Positions 17,902 through 27,599 of a DNA stretch of 64,000 nucleotides are shown one piece after another. The position numbers and the translations under genes were made by a program. The number at the start of each line of letters is the position of its first letter. Position 1 is the first letter of the stretch. The notes beneath the pieces are model-generated. The model did no database searches, was not told the origin of the DNA, and saw nothing but the letters and a program-made list of their open reading frames with translations. This DNA is from Pontederia crassipes (taxonomy: Eukaryota > Streptophyta > Magnoliopsida > Commelinales > Pontederiaceae), in contig CM060194.1 in NCBI GenBank assembly GCA_030549335.1, positions 59,734,547 through 59,798,546 of the forward strand, read 5' to 3'.

Positions 17902-19442
17902 CTACACAGTACTGGAAGTTCTTAGAACTCATTCTAGAAACATGATAAACTACTTAAGAAAAATCAAATTCATGTGAACTTATTTGAACCATAAAAGCAC
18001 TGGCTAACAGATACTACAATTATTGTATCTTTAAAGCAGGGCAAAACTAAAGATCATGGAGATTATGTGTTTAAGCATGATGTAGAACTGATTGTCCAAG
18101 AGAAAAAATGTAAGAAACACCCAATTTGCTTTTGAGCTGCCAAGAAAATGCTGAAAATAGATCCTAGTCAATCACTTAGAACTCATCCAGAATTATAAAA
18201 TAAGTTATCCAACATGATAAAATCTAAAAGCTAATTGCATTAAGAAGTTTCTCTAGCTGTAGGTTTTAACTAAAAACAAAGCAGTGCAACCAAAGTTGAA
18301 AATGGCAGGAGACAATATCAAATGGAAGTTAAACTGAAAGTAACAAAGAAAAATCATGGCTAAGCAGTAGCAGAGATTTATAAGTATGGAACATGGCCCT
18401 GTAGATAGTTTTTGGCTTTTAAGGATCACACCTATCGATGTTGTCAAATACGTAAAGGCAGCCGGGAGAACACAAAATCATATACACGTGTAACATGACA
18501 TGGCCGATTCTACTAGAAAAAATATTTTATATATTAACTAGCATAGATAAAAATAATATATGGCATTTTTTAAAAAATGAAGCAGAATTTTCAACTTAGA
18601 ATCATCGAACCATCGACGAAGTTCATACAAAATGAAAATTGTCAAATGATCATATGCCTACAACTATATTAATTGTATGTTTTAACACACTAATCAATGA
18701 ACAAGTAACAAGTAGATGGAGGCACAAAAAAATAACTTAATCTAACATTCTACCCCCACCCCACCCCTTAGTTCAACTATTTGCAAACATACAGAGAAAG
18801 GAGGGACCAAGCTCGATTCCTCTGTTCGCAAACACACAGAAAAGGGAGGGAGGTTCCTCTGTTCACAAACACAAAGAGCAAGAGGGAGGGAGGATGCAAA
18901 CAATCTCCAACAGAGAGAGGAGTAGGATGCTAACATTCATAAATATGTAGAGAAAGAGGGAGGGAGGGCGTACTGACGGCGGTAGAAAGGGAGGGTAGAC
19001 AGAGGTGGCTATAGGGGCGAACGACCCAAGCGGTGGCTGCAGGGATGAATAGCACGAGCAGGGGCGTGATAAGATTCTTTACTAATATAATAATATTAGA
19101 AGTAGGAATAGTTAGTTTTCCTTTTATTAGTATTAGCTATTTACTTCCTAATTTGATTAGCACTCTTTTTTTATTTCTAGTTCTACTAGGACTTGTTTGA
19201 GTTTACCCTATAAATAGGGACCCTTTTTAATCATGCATATGAGAAGTAATTTTCTTTTGATAATTGCTTAGAGCAAGTATTTTGGATGCTTGACCCCTCG
19301 AAGTGATCTATTGGATGCTTGATCCCCTCGAAGTGATCTAAAAGGATCCTAATTCGACTAGGAACTTGTATCAGAATTGTTCGATCCTCATCGGACAATT
19401 GTGATATCTCGGATATTTTGTTGGACCAATAACCTAATTACT

Positions 19443-20147
19443 GTTCCCTACCACTGATATGGAGGATGGCTGGAGGTGGAAATCAGATACTTTCAATGTG
19501 CGTGAGGTTTACTCCCTGCTTGGCTGGGGTCACGGCAATCAAAGTAATGAGTTCCTACTGACTTGTAGATTAATTTGGAAATCAAGGGCCCCCCTCAGGG
19601 TGCAGGTTTTCTCTTGGCTGCTGCATCGAAAAAGAATTTTGACCAGGGTTTACAGATCATGCTGGGTCGGTGGCACCGACATTTGCTGTCCATTGTGTGG
19701 ATAGGCAGATGAGGATACTGCCCACTTGTTTTTTGGGTGTTCGATGGCCCGTCAGGTCTGGGCAGAGGCAGATATTAGATGGACTGATTCTTCTTCAGAG
19801 GCATCTTTTTGGCGGTCTTTCTGCAATGGTTGCAGAAACCTTCATCAACGTGTGTACATCTGCAGGCGGCAGATGGCTCGTCCATTGACTTACATCTGGG
19901 TCATCTGGCTGCAACGGAATGACGTCATTTTTTGGAATGATCGTGTTTATGATGAGAATGTTGGTTTCCATGCTAAGGCAATTTTTTTGGAATGGAAAAA
20001 GTATTTGTAGTGTGGTAAAAGATGTAATCGGGTGGAGATGCATACCCTTTTTCACATTTATTTCCTAATTAGTTGTAACTCTTTTTTACATCAACGAAAC
20101 TCCCGGATGACTACCTCCTTGCTAGTCATCCTTTCTTGTTTCAAAAA
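19443..20147 (+). mobile_element. 5'-truncated LINE (zf-RVT end)
   Basis: Encodes only the C-terminal part of an L1-type ORF2. 19459-19704 carries the zinc-binding RT-associated segment (IWKSRAPLRVQVFSWLLHRK then CCPLCG), followed in another frame by HLFFGCS and a conserved W-rich tail to about 20010. A frameshift separates the halves, so it is dead. The 3' end has a GGATGACTA...TAGTCATCC hairpin (20105-20131) followed by an A-rich stretch, like the LINE at 43492-49188. Flanking CACTG motifs hint at a target-site duplication, but it is weak. Confidence 0.78.
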
Positions 20148-20262
20148 ATTATCTTCGTCTCCCACTGTCATCTGTCGCATCTGCTGCAATTCACTTCATT
20201 CATCATCGTCAACCGTCGACTGACACTGTCAATCACTACATCGACTCGGCAGAAAAAATTTT

Positions 20263-20880
20263 ATGCTCTTAATCCGACATAAAAATACAAGCTCGACATA
20301 TCAAGTTTACAGGACTCCTCTATGGCTTCTCAAGCATCTATCAAGTTCAAAATTTACTTCATTGTCTGTACTTGAGGAACAAATTAAGAATATAACACAA
20401 TTGATGGAACAACAAGTCAATTTAAAGCGAGGAGACACTTTAAGTTCTTCACGTGATAAAGATTATCAAGATGATGGACATGTTGATCAATCTACAACAA
20501 CCTTATGTATGAAAGTAGAGTTTACACATTTGCACGAGAATGATCCATTTGGATGGATTTCTCGTTCTTCTACTCTAGAACCATCAAAAGTGGAGCTTGC
20601 ATCAATCAATCTTGGTTAGAAATGAGACGAGGACCCCGAACTTTGGAAAAAAATTTTGAACAATTATTAGCACGATTCAGACCGCTGGAGTTCAAAAATA
20701 TACATGGAGAGCTAGCCAAAGATTTGTCAAACTACGACTATATTAGAGTATCAGACTCATTTTGAGCGGCCTTCAAATCATGCAAAGGATTGGAGTGAAC
20801 GTCATTTGGTCGAAACATTTGTTGAAGGCCTTCTTCCTGATATTCGACGAGAAGTTAAAGCTTGAAGACCTATGACAATG
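20263..20880 (+). pseudogene. gypsy gag remnant
   Basis: Broken reading frames match the core of plant Ty3/gypsy gag: a DPFGWI motif near 20545, RRGPRTLEKNFEQLLARF near 20625, LEFKNIHGELAKDL near 20690, and WSERHLVETFVEGLLPDIR near 20790-20850. At least two frame shifts and several stops interrupt it. This identifies the host element of the nested insertions; no functional capsid can be made. Confidence 0.8.
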
Positions 20881-21540
20881 GTAGTTGCTATCTCGTTTGC
20901 TCGAGTAGAAGAACGATTAAAAGATAGACGATCAAATAGAATTCCAAGCATTGCAATGAATGGTACCCCTTCTTTATATGCTCCATCTAAACCTTTAACT
21001 AATGAATTATCACAACAGAACATGAAGGAACATGCTCGTAAAGATTTTATGCTTTCAGTTTAACAAGAAGTGGCAGAAAGATCATATTTGTAACAAAGGA
21101 CAATTATTAGCTATTGCACCTTTGGTTGAATTATAAAATCATGAAGATGAGAGTTGGAAATAAAAATATCATAGTTGAATTAAAAATGCATGTGCTTAGT
21201 GGTTATACAAATCTTCATACTATGAAATTAGATGGACTTCTGAAGAAGCATCCAATAAATTTTTGGATTGATACCAGAAGCTCTAATAACTTTATGAAGG
21301 TTGAATTAGTCATGCAATTGGGGCTTGGTATTGCACCATGTTCAAAGTTTGATGTCAAGCTTGCTGATGGTTGAATTATGACATGTGAAAACAAGCGTTC
21401 TCGTGTTAAACTCTCCATCCAAGGTCATGAATTATTTATCGACTTTTATCTTTTACCAATTGATGATTATGAAGTTATTCTAGGAATACGATGACTACAC
21501 ACACTTGGACAAGTTACTTGAGATATCTCAAAACTTATCA
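20872..21540 (+). pseudogene. gypsy protease-region remnant
   Basis: Downstream of gag, 21114-21540 contains a degraded retropepsin-like domain: INFWIDTRSSNNFM stands where the family has the catalytic D-S/T-G triad, followed by VKLADG, KLSIQGHELF and a YEVILGIR segment. The catalytic Gly of the D[ST]G triad is replaced (DTR), and stops follow. The reading then runs to the integration site of the SINE/accC composite at 21568. Confidence 0.75.
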
Positions 21541-21567
21541 TGGTGTTCAAGTGGATTACCTCTCAAT

Positions 21568-21580
21568 TATGCATCGAGTC

Positions 21581-21612
<32 letters not shown>

Positions 21613-22371
21613 AGCCTTATCCCACTAGGTGGGGTCGACTACATATTCGTTGATCCATGTTCATGAGATTCGACAGGATTTTACGCTGGCTGTCGGGGCC
21701 TAACACAACCCTCCTCCTTTATCCGGGCTTGGGACCGGCTATAAAACATAGGCGGAGTTTTATCATAAAGGAAACATTATCATAAAGGAATATAGAGCGA
21801 ATTAACAAGTGAGATCACTTAATTTGACTGACAAGATTAGCCCAGCAGTTGATACCTGAGGATTAGACTAGCAGTTGGTATTCTCCCATCTAAAAGAAGT
21901 GATGATGAAGCATAAAGTGGCTATTAGGAGTTTTTTTTACCATATGTATATTTAATGGTTCTTGATCACCTTGTGGATTCCTAGCGGGTGCTAGTGGTAG
22001 CTCTTACTGGGATCAGTTGATTATTTTAATGTAGGATTTTGTATTTATCGCAAATCAAAGGGCGAACAAGAAAAACTTAAGATTCCCTAACTAAGAAGAG
22101 ATTAAGTCAAGGTTTCCTTCTGCTTACTAGATTATATTTTCCATTCACTTCTTATCAAAGATAGAGAAAATACCAGGCCCTGGACGAAATCCTTTGAAAG
22201 GATCTTCTGCATTGATACGACACTCGATTGAATGTCCTCTCAAAACAATATCTTCCTGCTTGTAAGTCAGTCTCTCTCCAAGCGCCACTTTAATTTGTTC
22301 TTCAATTAGATCAGTTGAGTAAATCATCTCGGTGACAGGATGCTCCACCTGGATCTATGCATCGAGTCAAC
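21568..22371 (-). mobile_element. SINE-tailed retroinsertion carrying a gene exon
   Basis: A 772-bp insert (21584-22355) lies between perfect 16-bp copies of TATGCATCGAGTCAAC (21568-21583 and 22356-22371); removing the insert rejoins the gypsy internal sequence. On the minus strand the insert reads: biotin carboxylase exon (22355-22174), its intron beginning with a proper GT donor (22173 downward), then a SINE (about 21755-21612) ending in a (TTG)n tail that abuts the target-site duplication. The tail position, long perfect duplication and 5' truncation inside coding sequence are what LINE-driven target-primed reverse transcription of one continuous unspliced RNA would leave. Confidence 0.8.
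22174..22355 (-). pseudogene. CAC2: accC / biotin carboxylase exon fragment
   Basis: One captured exon of the plastid heteromeric acetyl-CoA carboxylase biotin carboxylase subunit. The translation [11 protein letters not shown]...DLIEEQI, then [20 protein letters not shown], is a near-perfect match to the conserved substrate-binding part of the ATP-grasp/biotin carboxylase domain. The exon ends at CCAGGGCCTG followed by an intact GT donor, so it derives from genomic DNA or unspliced RNA rather than mature mRNA. The frame is open across the exon. It is a fragment and cannot encode the enzyme. Confidence 0.88.
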
Positions 22372-22514
22372 GTATGGAAATAATTATATCGAAGAATCAA
22401 CTTATTGAACGAGTCACTAAGAAGAAGAACTTACCCTGGCATAACACAAGGCAGTCAAGATTAATTCTTCCTCAAGAATATCATCATGTACCACAAGCTT
22501 GCAAAAAGAAAATA

Positions 22515-23336
22515 TGTTAAATAATGCCTTGAATCATACTTTAACTGAAAATCTGTTTGGATCCAAAGAAGTAATAGAGAGACTTCGAGAGATGCTTGGA
22601 CGAGAAGTGCAAGGTCGAAAGGATTCCTACTTCTAGTAGGAATAGGAGTCGGCCGGTTTCCGATGTCGAGAAGGATACGACGGATTCTTGGAGGGCCGAG
22701 CTCCCTTCTGGACCGAAGAGCACTTGGATATGAAGTCTGGACGTAGAGGAAGACTTGAAGACAGCAGGGATGCCTGGAGGAGTCCCAGTCCGAGTGGGAC
22801 TCGGACTGGATAGCCAGGGCGTGGCGGGCGCCAAGTGGGCGCCTGACCCAATTTGATTCTAGGGAGGAATTCAAGTTGGTCGAGATCTTCAAGGGTCTTC
22901 AGGAAGTCAGATTTCTACTCCTAGTCCAAGGAGGTTTTTCTAGAGAAGGGACTTACATGCCTAGTAGGATTAGGTCCTTAAGTTAGAGTAGGAGTTGTTT
23001 CTCCAAGGCCCTATAAAAGGACTTGTAATCAAGGCTTGTAAGATCATCCTAGATAATCCTGGATCATCTGATCTTGTAATCCTCTTCTGTTTCTTCCATC
23101 TAATACAATTCTGCGTTGCCTTAAATTTCTCGGGTTTTCTCGCGATGCGTAATTTCTCTCGTGCAGAAATCGTAACAAACCCTTCTCGACATCAGAAACC
23201 GGCCGACTCCTATTCCTGGATCATCTGATCTTGTAATCCTCTTCTGTTTCTTCCATCTAATACAATTCTGCGTCGCCTTAAATTTCTCGGGTTTTCTCGC
23301 GATGCGTAATTTCTCTCGTGCAGAAAAATTCTAACA
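22515..23336 (+). repeat. copia 5' LTR with inverted/direct self-duplication
   Basis: The canonical 663-bp LTR (22515-23177) is followed by a 36-base inverted copy of its own interior (23180-23215, complementary to about 22645-22680 with one mismatch). A second direct copy of its 3' end follows (about 23214-23336), with the primer binding site after it. The TATAAAAGG box near 23014 is the likely LTR promoter TATA. The arrangement suggests a template switch during reverse transcription. Confidence 0.88.
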
Positions 23337-23435
23337 AACTGGTATCAGAGCGAGGCTTCATCATCGATCCTCCGTCAGGCGTAGAGATGGCATTGCACAA
23401 CGTCAACGTCGAGAAATTTATAAGACGAAATAGTT

Positions 23436-23660
23436 ATAGATGTGAAGATTGAGGATGAAGATGCTGCCTTAATTCTGTTAGTTTCGCTTCCTCCATCATA
23501 TGAAAATTTTGTTCAGTCTATGATTATCGGGAAGGAAACTATAAGTCTGGAAGAAGTAAGATCGAGTCTACATACTCGTAAACTTCGTCATAGGGCGTCT
23601 GACAAGGCTGTGAAAAATCAGAACAGGGATTGGCGGCGGCAGAGAGTGTTAGATATCTGA
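23436..23660 (+). pseudogene. copia gag fragment
   Basis: Encodes roughly 70 residues matching the UBN2-type gag polyprotein of Ty1/copia elements: a LPPSYENFVQSM motif followed by ISLEEVRSSL and a basic RHRASDKAV stretch. It is truncated on both sides, and no zinc knuckle, integrase or reverse transcriptase follows before the 3' LTR. Confidence 0.85.
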
Positions 23661-23688
23661 TTGTAGGATTCAATTCAAGGTGGAGATT

Positions 23689-24352
23689 TGTTAAATAATG
23701 CCTTGAATCCTACTTTAACTGAAAATCTGTTTGGATCCAAAAAAAGTAATAGAGAGACTTCGAGAGATGCTTGGACGAGAAGTGCAAGGTCGAAAGGATT
23801 CCTACTTCTAGTAGGAATAGGAGTCGGCCGGTTTCCGATGTCGAGAAGGATATGGCGGATTCTTGGAGGGCCGAGCTCCCTTCTGGACCGAAGAGCACTT
23901 GGATATGAAGTCTGGACGTAGAGGAAGACTTGAAGACAGCAGGGATGCCTGGAGGAGTCCCAGTCCGAGTGGGACTCGGACTGGACAGCCAGGGCGTGGC
24001 GGGCGCCAGGTGGGCGCCTGACCCAATTTGATTCTAGGGAGGAATTCAAGTTGGTCGAGATCTTCAAGGGTCTTCAGGAAGTCAGATTTCTACTCCTAGT
24101 CCAAGGAGGTTTTTCTAGAGAAGGGACTTACATGCCTAGTAGGATTAGGTCCTTAAGTTAGAGTAGGAGTTGTTTCTCCAAGGCCCTATAAAAGGACTTG
24201 TAATCAAGGCTTGTAAGACCATCCTGGATAATCCTGGATCATCTGATCTTGTAATCTTCTTCTGTTTCTTCCATCTAATACAATTCTGCGTCGCCTTAAA
24301 TTTCTCGGATTTTCTCGCGATGCGTAATTTCTCTCGTGCAGAAATCGTAACA
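23689..24352 (+). repeat. copia 3' LTR
   Basis: 664-bp LTR, TG...CA ends, nearly identical to the 5' LTR. It lacks the inverted duplication seen in the 5' LTR, so that rearrangement was not copied to both ends. Confidence 0.93.
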
Positions 24353-24999
24353 AAATAGTAGTTCTTCATCGCAAGGAACAATTTTCTAAATTTGTTGCTC
24401 CTACAAAGTATAATACAAAAGAGGGGGGAATGATAAGATTCTTTATTAATATAATAATATTAGCAGTAGGAATAGTTAATTTTCGTTTGATTCAATTAGC
24501 ACTCTTTTTTCTTTTATTTTTAATTATACTGAGACTTAGGGAGCATGGAACCTTTTTAATCAGAAAATAATTGCTTTAAGGCAAGTACAGTGAGCATCCA
24601 CATACAGAGATAAAGAGGGACTAGGGAGGGAGGGCATACCAGCAACCGAAGAAAGCGAATGAATATCACGAGCGGACGGCGGCAAGAGGTTAACGGTAGC
24701 TGCAGGGCCTAACAACGCAAGCAGTAGCAGTACGAGAAGGCGCAGCTGTAGGCGGCGAACAGTGCAAGAAAGGGCTGCGGCATCGAACGCCAGCAGTAGT
24801 GAACGAACAACGAGAGTTGCAGCAGCGGCGTCGCAGCTGACGAAAAAGGATTAGGGATTCTGCGAAGGCCAGTTGCGTGGGGTTCTCAGGTGGGCGAACG
24901 AGCGGGAGGAAAAAAAACGGATCGGCGGACTCGCGATTCCACCATTTTTACATGCTGGAACGCGATTCAGGTTCGATCTCTTCGATGGAATCAAATAGT

Positions 25000-25773
25000 T
25001 GCTTCAAACAATTACGTTTTCAGGATCTGAAGTCCTAAGTCCTAGTCAAAGAAAGAGTGCTAATCAAAATATTATTTATAATTCTTGTGTGTGTATAATT
25101 ATAATGTGCCGTATTGTTTATAATTCATACCAGTTATTATTCATTTATATACATAGTTTCAATAACGAACGATTGTCGTAGATTTAAAATAAGATTGCTA
25201 GAAATATACTTGTTGTCAATATTTCTTGCTGAAGTGTTCTTATAGGGAAGTTAGCATGAAAATAATAAACTTTTTTGAGAAAAAAAGAACTTTAATCAAG
25301 AAGATAGAAAAAAAAAAGATCCTTTTAATGTCAATTTTTATATCTTTAATTGTGATAGTTGTGTAAGAACTACGAAATATTATAGACAATTTTGCCACAC
25401 AACTTGTCAGTACACATAATGATAATAAACATATAATGTACCTTTTGGATGTCGATTTCACAACTTTTGTCATTATATTTATTTGTCTGCCCCGAGTTTT
25501 ACTTTTACCCCCTTCCCGTGTAGGACGCCGACCTCCTGCTCAGAAATTATATTTGTTAACAATATTTTGTTTCTCTGCTTCTATTCATTCATTCTTCTGG
25601 CCGGTTCTTCTCCTCGGTCCGGGATGAACGCAGGGGTTGGTCATGTCTGCTCAGAAGAATTAGCAGCTCTTGAGATTAGTGAGCCATTATAAGAGAATTT
25701 TAGGCTGCGGCAGCGTCAGAGACTCACTGTTGCATTGATCCATATATATAGGCTAAGAGGAGAATAACGAAAG
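25000..25773. other. upstream region of O-fucosyltransferase-like pseudogene
   Basis: AT-rich non-coding DNA to about 25480, then mixed composition. A TATATATA box at 25742-25750 is only about 24 bases ahead of the first ATG (25774), so either transcription starts elsewhere or translation begins at a later in-frame ATG. No other feature recognised. Confidence 0.45.
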
Positions 25774-26208
25774 ATGGTGGTGCTGCGGAAGAGATGCCAC
25801 CAGGAACGATATCTGATGCCGGCGGTGCCGATGTCCGGGGCGATCACATTGGCGGCTGTCCTGCTACTGCTCATTCTCGCCTTACACACTCTCCTCGCGT
25901 CGCCGGTCTTCGACGTCGACGACCGCCGCCACGACAACTTGCTGCTGCAGAAACCACCTCTTCACAACCGTCGCTACAAGTCTTCTGCCACATTGGTAAC
26001 TTCCCGAAATCTCCTTTTTTCTGTCGGAAAACCCCGTCTTGGCACGTTTCCAAACGTTTCTTCGCCGTAAAAAAAAATCCACCTTTGTAGATAAAAAACC
26101 CAGTGTAGCTGCAGCAAAGGAATGTGGTTGACGCCACCGACATCTTTCGTGTGCCGGTGTGTTTTTCCTTGAATCGAAAGCTTTCCTTGTTACTGGATTT
26201 TGATTGAA

Positions 26209-26209
<1 letters not shown>

Positions 26210-26238
<29 letters not shown>
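26210..26238 (+). repeat. poly-G run (29 G)
   Basis: Uninterrupted run of 29 guanines in the second intron of the O-fucosyltransferase-like pseudogene, close to the left end of the CACTA-like insertion. Long G homopolymers are rare in plant DNA and prone to sequencing and assembly error, so the exact length is uncertain. Confidence 0.9.
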
Positions 26239-26239
<1 letters not shown>

Positions 26240-26286
26240 TGATGAAACGTCCTTGTTGGCTCAAAGTTGACATATTTCATGGCTTC

Positions 26287-27599
26287 TCTTGAAAATTGGG
26301 TTTTTCCGACGGGCAGTTTTCGACGGATAGAAATTCGTCGAAATTTACGACGGATTTTGTGATGGATAGCGATCTGTCAAAATTTTCGACGGCCACAATC
26401 ATCGAAAATAAAAATAATAAATTATGTAATTTATTATATTATTATTTTATTTTTCGACGATTAGGATCATCGAAATTTCCGACGGATATCTATCCGTCGT
26501 AATTTTCGACGGTCCTGACCGTCGATAAATATAAAATAATATAATATAAGGAGTATTTTATTAATATAATTAGCGATAATTTACACCGTCATAATTTCCG
26601 ATGGTTCCGACCGTCGATACATGAAAAATAATATAATATAAGGAGTATTTTATTAATATAATTAGCGATAGTCCGAACCGTCTCAATTTCCGACGGTTTC
26701 AACCGTTGATAATAATTAGCGACAGTTCAAATCGTCGATATCGGTAAATTTATCATATTCATATATATATCATGATAAGTTTCTGACAGTCATAGTCATC
26801 GGTAATTAAAATTTCACTATCCCGCTGCTACTTTTTTTCTCGCTCTCTCATCTTTTCATATATATATATATATATATATATAATCTTTCCCCTATCCCAA
26901 TCTCTATTTTCCCCCTCTCCTCTCCCTCTCCCTGCCGACGAGCCTCCCGACTGGAAGACAACCCTCTCCCGCCAGCGACCCTCTCCCGATCGGACGAACC
27001 TCTCCCGCCTCCCCCTCCCTCCCTCTCTCTCTCTCTCTCTAGCCCGGACCGTCAGACGGCCGGATCCAACCGCTGACGGTCGGATCCGGCCGCCCGCGTT
27101 GGCAGTCGAATCCAGTCACGGGAGGCTGTATCCGGCCGTCCGCGCCGGTGGCGTTGGCAGTCGAATCCAGCCGCAGGAGGTCGGATCCGGCCGCGCTGGC
27201 GGTCGGATCCAGTCGCTGGCCTTCGGATTGGTCGCCTGGCGGCCGAATCTGATCGCTGGCCGGCTAATTTTTTTATATTATGAAAATTCTTTGCGATAGC
27301 TTTGACCGATTCGGTCGTCGCGACCGTGAGGTTCGACGGCCGTCGCAACCGTCGAAAGTTTGGGCGGTCGCGACCACCGAAAGTTTCGACAGTTTCGTCG
27401 ACCGCCGCAAATATCGTTGAATCGACGGTCGTGACCATCGGACTTCCATCGGAACTTCTGACATTTTTTGCCCAACCGTCGAAAATTAATTTGCGATGAC
27501 CATTTTTTCGACAAATCGATTCCGTCGAAAAATCGATCAAAAATCATCATTTCCGATGGCTTTCAGGAACCGTCTGTAATTGCCTTCTTTCTTGTAGTG
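26287..27599. mobile_element. CACTA-type element, non-autonomous
   Basis: The right end is TTTCTTGTAGTG (27588-27599), the reverse complement of the CACTACAAGAAA terminus that defines plant CACTA (En/Spm) elements. The interior, especially both sub-terminal zones, carries dozens of direct and inverted CGACGG/CCGTCG motifs with TTTCCGACGG spacing, the usual sub-terminal transposase-binding repeats. The left terminus is eroded (CTTGAAAATTGGGTTTTTCC near 26290 matches the motif following the CACTACAAG end). No transposase frame is visible; a GC-rich central part carries repeated GGATCCGGCCG units (27060-27260). Confidence 0.78.

Larger units (their letters stand above)
22510..24357 (+). mobile_element. 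Ty1/copia-type element with shrunken interior
   Basis: The 5' LTR is at 22515-23177 (with an extra tail to 23336) and the 3' LTR at 23689-24352. Both start TGTTAAATAATGCC and end CGTAACA, and they differ at only about a dozen positions by eye. A 5-bp target-site duplication AAATA flanks the element (22510-22514 and 24353-24357). The tRNA-Met-type primer binding site TGGTATCAGAGC is at 23340-23351 and a polypurine tract AAGGTGGAGA lies just before the 3' LTR. Only about 350 bases of interior remain, holding a gag scrap, so it is non-autonomous. It inserted into the gypsy element. Confidence 0.93.
19067..24587 (+). mobile_element. Ty3/gypsy retrotransposon, degraded and nested
   Basis: The left LTR starts at 19067 and the right LTR remnant starts at about 24429; both begin TGATAAGATTCTTTAxTAATA. 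A purine tract (AAAGAGGGGGGAA) precedes the right LTR, so the element is plus-oriented. The left LTR contains a duplicated 29-base block (about 19283-19340). The internal region keeps a gag-like segment and an aspartic protease-like segment but no intact frame and no reverse transcriptase. Three later insertions account for most of its length: LINE 19443-20147, SINE/accC composite 21584-22355 and copia 22515-24352. The right LTR is short and ends about 24587. Confidence 0.8.
18438..25000. mobile_element. hAT element remnant, split by gypsy insertion
   Basis: The left part (18438-19066) and right part (24588 to about 25000) resemble the hAT element at 57089-58223 in order and sequence: a GTTGTCAAAxACGTAAA terminus, an ACACGTGTAACATGAC-like block, repeated ACATACAGAGA blocks, then a GTGGGCGAACGAGCGGGAGGA block. 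The gypsy element at 19067-24587 interrupts it. About 35 bases present in the other hAT copy at the insertion point are missing, so the right gypsy LTR and flank probably suffered a small deletion. The left terminus abuts the truncated helicase copy A directly. Confidence 0.72.

Noticed and set aside
22461-22892. Minus-strand 143-codon frame repeated almost identically at 23675-24067
   Set aside because: Both lie antisense within the two copia LTRs; identical because LTRs are duplicates. Not a gene family.
27052-27540. 162-codon minus-strand frame
   Set aside because: Lies in the CGACGG-repeat region of the CACTA element; sequence is a product of sub-terminal repeats rather than a protein.
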